A stretch of DNA of 64,000 nucleotides from PALSA-612 sp963776375 (GTDB taxonomy: Bacteria > Actinomycetota > Thermoleophilia > Gaiellales > Gaiellaceae): the NCBI GenBank assembly GCA_963776375.1, contig CAVZMF010000005.1, positions 62,001 through 126,000 of the forward strand, given 5' to 3'. Of the stretch, positions 61,093 to 64,000 are shown piece after piece. The notes below the pieces were generated by a model. That model was given only the letters and a program-made list of their open reading frames with translations, searched no databases and was not told the DNA's origin. Position 1 is the stretch's first letter. Every line of letters starts with the position of its first letter. A program made the translations under genes and the position numbers.

Positions 61093-61132
61093 CTTGTCCA
61101 CAGCCGGCGGATGAAGGCATGGCCGGGGAGGA

Positions 61133-61847
61133 TCAGGCCGCGACGGCGGTTAGGCGTCCGTTCAGGACGTGGCTGAGAGCGACCACTTCGCCGACCACGA
61201 CCAGAGCCGGCGGGTCGAGCTCGGAAGCGGCATCCGCGATGCGGTCGAGCGGGGCTACGACCACAAGCTGGTCCGGCAGCGTGCCGCTCGCGATCACCGC
61301 GGCCGGAGTCGATGCCGCGCGGCCGTGCTCGATCAGTCCCGCCGCCAGCTGGTCGAGCCGGCCGAGGCCCATGAAAGCGACCAGCGTGCCGGGCGTGGCT
61401 GCGAGCACGGCGAAGTCGAGGGGCCCGTGGCCGTTCACGATCGTCACCTGCGAGGCGATCCCGCGGTGCGTGACGGGAATGTCGGCTGCAGCGGGTACGG
61501 CTGCGAGCGACGAGACGCCGGGGACGACCTGGAACGGAATGCCGGCCTCGACGAGCGCAAGCGCCTCCTCGCCGCCGCGGCCGAACAGGAACGGGTCGCC
61601 GCCCTTCAGCCGCACGACGTCGAGCCCCCGCCGGGCGAGCCGGACGAGCAGACGAGTTGATCTCCTCCTGCGCGAGCGGCTCGCGGCCGATCCGCAGCGC
61701 CTCCACAGGGGCCTCGTCGACGAGCTCGGTCGCGACGAGCCGGTCGAAGACGACCGCGTCGCACCGGCGCAGCAGCTCCAGCCCTCGCGCGGTGATCAGC
61801 CCCGGGTCACCGGGGCCCGCGCCGACGAGCCAGATGCGTCCGGTCAT
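61133..61847 (-). CDS. cobA: Uroporphyrinogen-III C-methyltransferase, one frameshift
   Basis: SAM-dependent tetrapyrrole methyltransferase of about 237 aa that makes precorrin-2 for siroheme. N-terminus WLVGAGPGDPGLITARGLEL is the family P-loop, followed by DAVVFDRLVATEL and QEEIN. One extra base near 61650 breaks the frame; it then continues VRLKGGDPFLFGRGGEEALAL, PGVSSLAAVPAAADIPVTHRG and FMGLGRL. With the precorrin-2 dehydrogenase upstream it supplies siroheme for the sulfite/nitrite reductase. Confidence 0.9.
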
Positions 61848-61857
61848 TCCAGCTCCC

Positions 61858-61878
61858 GGCGCCGGCCGAGCCGGCGCC
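61858..61878. terminator. Perfect 9-bp GC stem-loop between sirC-like gene and cobA
   Basis: GGCGCCGGC-CGA-GCCGGCGCC is a perfect inverted repeat with a 3-nt loop in the 64-bp gap. There is no T-run, so it may be an RNA-stability or partial-attenuation hairpin rather than a true terminator. Confidence 0.4.
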
Positions 61879-61911
61879 TCCGCTCATTGGTGAGCTCCGT
61901 CGAGCCTACGC

Positions 61912-62475
61912 TCACGCCAGCGCCTCCTCGACGCGCTCCCGGAAGAAGTCGCGGCGGGCCTCGTAGGTCGGCAGGTTCTCCCTGGCCCACGGCCGCAGCG
62001 CGCGCAGCTCGTCCGCCAGCTCCGCGTGGCGCGGGCCGACGAGCGCCGCCACGTCGTCGCGGATTCGCTGCGCGAGCGCCGGTGAGGCGCCGCCGGTCGA
62101 GACGGCCAAGGCGATCGGCCCTTCACGGTGGACCGCCGGCAGGATCACCGAGCACAGCTCCGGCACGTCGACGACGTTGCAGAGCACGTTCCGCGCCTCG
62201 GCGTCGGCGAACACGCGCCGGTTGAGAGGCGTCGACGACGTGGCCGCGACGACGAGGAAGCGGCCGCGCAGGTCGGAGGGGTGGTAGCCGCGCGGCAGCC
62301 ATTCGATCGGCAGCGCCAGCAGCTCCGGCCGTGCTTCCGGCGCGACGACGGTCACGCGGGCGCCGCACTCGAGCAGGCCGCGAACCTTCTCCAGCGCCAC
62401 CGTCCCGCCTCCGACGACGAGCACCGGCCGGCCGTCGAGGTCGAGGCAGGCCATGTAGTACTGCTTGTCGCTCAC
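61912..62475 (-). CDS. Precorrin-2 dehydrogenase / sirohydrochlorin ferrochelatase (CysG N-terminal/Met8-like)
   Basis: NAD-dependent enzyme of 187 aa oxidising precorrin-2 to sirohydrochlorin and possibly inserting iron. Pattern: MACLDLDGRPVLVVGGGTVALEKVRGLLECGARVTVVAP (split Rossmann motif), the catalytic Asp region CNVVDVPELCSVILPA, HREGPIALAVSTGGASPALAQ and RIRDDVAALVG. Encoded between the small unknown gene and cobA; GTG/ATG overlaps show one operon with cysH. Confidence 0.93.
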   Translation of the reverse strand: MSDKQYYMACLDLDGRPVLVVGGGTVALEKVRGLLECGARVTVVAPEARPELLALPIEWLPRGYHPSDLRGRFLVVAATSSTPLNRRVFADAEARNVLCNVVDVPELCSVILPAVHREGPIALAVSTGGASPALAQRIRDDVAALVGPRHAELADELRALRPWARENLPTYEARRDFFRERVEEALA

Positions 62476-62933
62476 ACGCCCACCGAGTGGAGCCTCGCGC
62501 CCTGCCGGTCGAGGCGCACGGTGATCTCCGCAGCGCCTGCCGCCAGCGAGAGCGTGAACGCGCCCGGCCCGACCGCCTGGAGCGAGACCGAGCGCAACTC
62601 GTGCCCGGCGAGGGCGCCCAGCGCCTCCGAGACCTCGCGCGCGCTCTCGGCGACGGCGGCGCCGCTCGGCAGCCGGCGGTAGGTCGAGAGCGCGGCCCGC
62701 TCGCCGCCCGGCCCGTACAGCGCGCGCAGCCGCCCACTCTGGAGCCCGACCTCGAGCAGCTCCTGCAGCGTCTCGGCGTCCTCGCCCGCGACCTCGCCCT
62801 CGGTCGCGGCGGCCTGCAGCGAGGCCAGCCGGTCCGCGGTAGTCCTCGTCCCGCGCCAGACCAGGACGGCCTGCGTCTCGGCGAGCGCGACCTCCTGCGC
62901 TTCGCCTGCCAACCGGACACCGCTAGCGCTCAT
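62472..62933 (-). CDS. Hypothetical protein in sulfate-assimilation operon (153 aa)
   Basis: Soluble alpha/beta protein without signal or TM segments. It begins inside the end of cysH (ATG within GATGAGCGCTAG) and its stop overlaps the precorrin-2 dehydrogenase start, so it is firmly embedded in the operon. Sequence has Glu/Ala-rich helices in the middle (EGEVAGEDAETLQELLEVG) and a Gly/Ala-rich C-terminal sheet (AFTLSLAAGAAEITVRLD). I do not recognise a family. Confidence 0.75.
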   Translation of the reverse strand: MSASGVRLAGEAQEVALAETQAVLVWRGTRTTADRLASLQAAATEGEVAGEDAETLQELLEVGLQSGRLRALYGPGGERAALSTYRRLPSGAAVAESAREVSEALGALAGHELRSVSLQAVGPGAFTLSLAAGAAEITVRLDRQGARLHSVGV

Positions 62934-63715
62934 CGTGCTCTCCGATGAGCGCGTGCAGCTCGTGCTCGAGCCCGCCGGTCTCGATGGCGCAGTGGATGCC
63001 GCACTCCTTGGGCGCGTTCGATCTCCCACCACCAGCGCCCGTCGCGGCCCGACTCGCCCGGCCCGATCGCGCGCGTGCAGGGCGCACAGCCGATCGACGT
63101 GTAGCCGCGCTCGTACAGCGGATGCGTCGGCACGCCGTTCTCGCGCGCGTACTCCCAGACCTCGTCCTCGGTCCACTCGGCGAGCGGGTTGAGCTTCACG
63201 ATCGCGCCGTGGTCGTGGTCGATCTCGATCTTGCGGATGTCGGTGCGCGAGGCCCACTGGTCGCGGCGCAGCCCGGTGATCCAGGCGTCGAGCGAGTGCA
63301 GGTGCTTCGTCAGCGGCAGCACCTTGCGCACCTGGCAGCACAGGAGCCGGTGCTCGACCTGCCGGTAGAAGAGGTTCGGCCCGTGCTTGCCGACCATGCG
63401 CGTGACGTGCTCGGCCTCCGGGGCGAGGATCTCGAGCTCGAGACCCGGGTAGCGGTCGCGGATCTGCTCGATCAGCTCGAACGTCTCCCCGGGCATGCGG
63501 CCGGTGTCGACCGTGAAGACCTTCACGTTCGGGTCGATCGCGTAGGCCATGTCGATCAGGACGGAGCCGTCGATCTGGAATGCGGTCGAGATGGCGATGC
63601 GCGGAGAGAAGCGCTCGAGCGCCCACTCGAGCAACGCCTCCGGCTCCTGGCCCTCGAACTCGACCGAGAGCTCGCCTGCCTCGAGATCGTCGAGCACCTC
63701 TTCGTACAGGCTCAC
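62923..63715 (-). CDS. cysH: Phosphoadenylyl/adenylyl-sulfate reductase, one frameshift
   Basis: Reduces APS or PAPS to sulfite; about 263 aa after correction. Features: SPRIAISTAFQIDGSVLIDM (PP-loop-like), VFTVDTGRMPGETFEL, LLCCQVRKVLPL and IGCAPCTRA, which supply the CC...CxxC of the 4Fe-4S APS-reductase type. An extra base in a GGG near 63010-63012 shifts the frame just before the catalytic KECGIHC tail; corrected reading ends HALIGEHDER at TAG 62923-62925. GTG 63715 overlaps the reductase stop. The Fe-S Cys set favours APS as substrate. Confidence 0.92.
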
Positions 63716-64000
63716 GCTGCCTCCTTCTTCCTCGCCCTGGCGGGCTCGCGGCCGGCGAGGGCGCCGAGCTCGTCGTCGGTCGACCGGTCGCAGAACGCGC
63801 GGAACGACTCGTCCGGCCGTCGCGCCGGCGAGCCAGCCCGCGACGAGGCCCTCGACGGTCGCGTCCAGCTCCTCGGTCGGCACGCGGCGGAAGACCGGCC
63901 GCGCGATCGCGGCGCCGCGCCCCGAGGCCGCCGCGCAGGAAGACGTCGTACGCCTGGCGGCGCTTGCCCTGCTCGTCGCGAACGGTCGTGCCCTGGAAGC
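63712..64000 (-). CDS. Ferredoxin-type nitrite/sulfite reductase, C-terminal part, two frameshifts
   Basis: Only the last ~95 residues are in the window. Corrected reading: FQGTTVRDEQGKRRQAYDVF, then LRGGLGA-GAAIARPVFRRVP, TEELDATVEGLVAGWL and a tail DESFRAFCDRSTDDELGALA. This matches the C-terminus of NirA/SirA siroheme reductases. Extra bases near 63913-63918 and 63818-63828 must be removed. TGA 63712-63714 overlaps the cysH start. It leads the operon that makes its own siroheme cofactor. Confidence 0.75.
   Translation of the reverse strand, partial: LPGHDRSRRAGQAPPGVRRLPARRPRGAAPRSRGRSSAACRPRSWTRPSRASSRAGSPARRPDESFRAFCDRSTDDELGALAGREPARARKKEAA

Noticed and set aside
1..64000. tRNA, rRNA or insertion-sequence genes
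   Set aside because: I saw no tRNA-like cloverleaf, rRNA stretch, transposase or integrase anywhere in the window.

Overview
The window is about 68-70% GC, with many GTG and some TTG starts and dense ATGA, GTGA and TGATG stop/start overlaps. Together with actinobacterial gene families (CaiB/BaiF transferases, FCD-GntR regulators, LAL-type LuxR, PASTA, DUF2339, SHOCT) this points to a soil-type actinobacterium. My guess, from composition and gene style only, is class Thermoleophilia (Solirubrobacterales/Gaiellales), probably a metagenome-assembled genome. Fourteen apparent frameshifts in otherwise intact genes can all be repaired by removing one extra base. I therefore read them as insertion-type sequence errors rather than gene decay and annotate those genes as single CDSs.

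Layout. 0-2.4 kb (minus): GH65 disaccharide phosphorylase/hydrolase and its beta-phosphoglucomutase-like HAD partner. 2.7 kb: UspA. 3.3-15.5 kb (plus): one long catabolic operon with a CUT2-type sugar/nucleoside-like ABC importer, a dihydropyrimidinase/hydantoinase, a GntR-FCD regulator, an alcohol dehydrogenase, a family III CoA-transferase, an isochorismatase-type hydrolase, a 48-aa ORF resembling the tail of hydantoinase B, an HMG-CoA-lyase-like aldolase, an MFS carrier and a hydantoin-racemase-like protein. 15.5-36.7 kb: further catabolic operons on both strands (amidohydrolases, SDRs, a second ADH/CoA-transferase/isochorismatase set, HpcH/CitE lyase, PEP-mutase-family lyase, DehI-like protein, amidase, two PuuE-type deacetylases, acetamidase/formamidase, tartrate/D-malate dehydrogenase, LLM oxidoreductase). 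As a whole this looks like uptake and ring-opening of a cyclic amide or ureide (hydantoin, pyrimidine, imide or purine derivative), deamidation, CoA activation and C-C cleavage; the substrate cannot be read from sequence.

The main discovery candidate is at 21774-22526. It is a glutaredoxin-like domain fused to a DinB-like domain, in which the first Cys of the CxxC motif is an in-frame TGA (UxxC). A perfect 8-bp stem with a G-containing loop lies 22 nt downstream, as in a bacterial SECIS element. It is therefore a candidate selenoprotein, divergently paired with a hydantoinase-like gene across a GTATAC-type operator that also occurs upstream of the ABC-importer operon.

36.7-44.3 kb: GlcD-type oxidase, class III nucleotidyl cyclase domain protein, DHA2 efflux pump divergent from a large LAL LuxR regulator, CopZ and decayed remnants. 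44.5-51.1 kb (minus): a PASTA lipoprotein and a 1949-residue DUF2339 membrane protein containing four nearly identical tandem copies of a 298-residue multi-TM module (one copy lacks 54 residues). 51.5-56.5 kb: SHOCT protein, CYTH-like protein, Ppx, CYTH, DHA2 efflux pump and TetR. 56.5-60.9 kb (minus): aminotransferase, leuB, a putative Leu-rich leader peptide, a short leuA without its regulatory domain, and an MBL hydrolase. 61.1-64 kb (minus): assimilatory sulfate reduction and siroheme genes (sulfite/nitrite reductase, cysH, a small unknown, precorrin-2 dehydrogenase, cobA).
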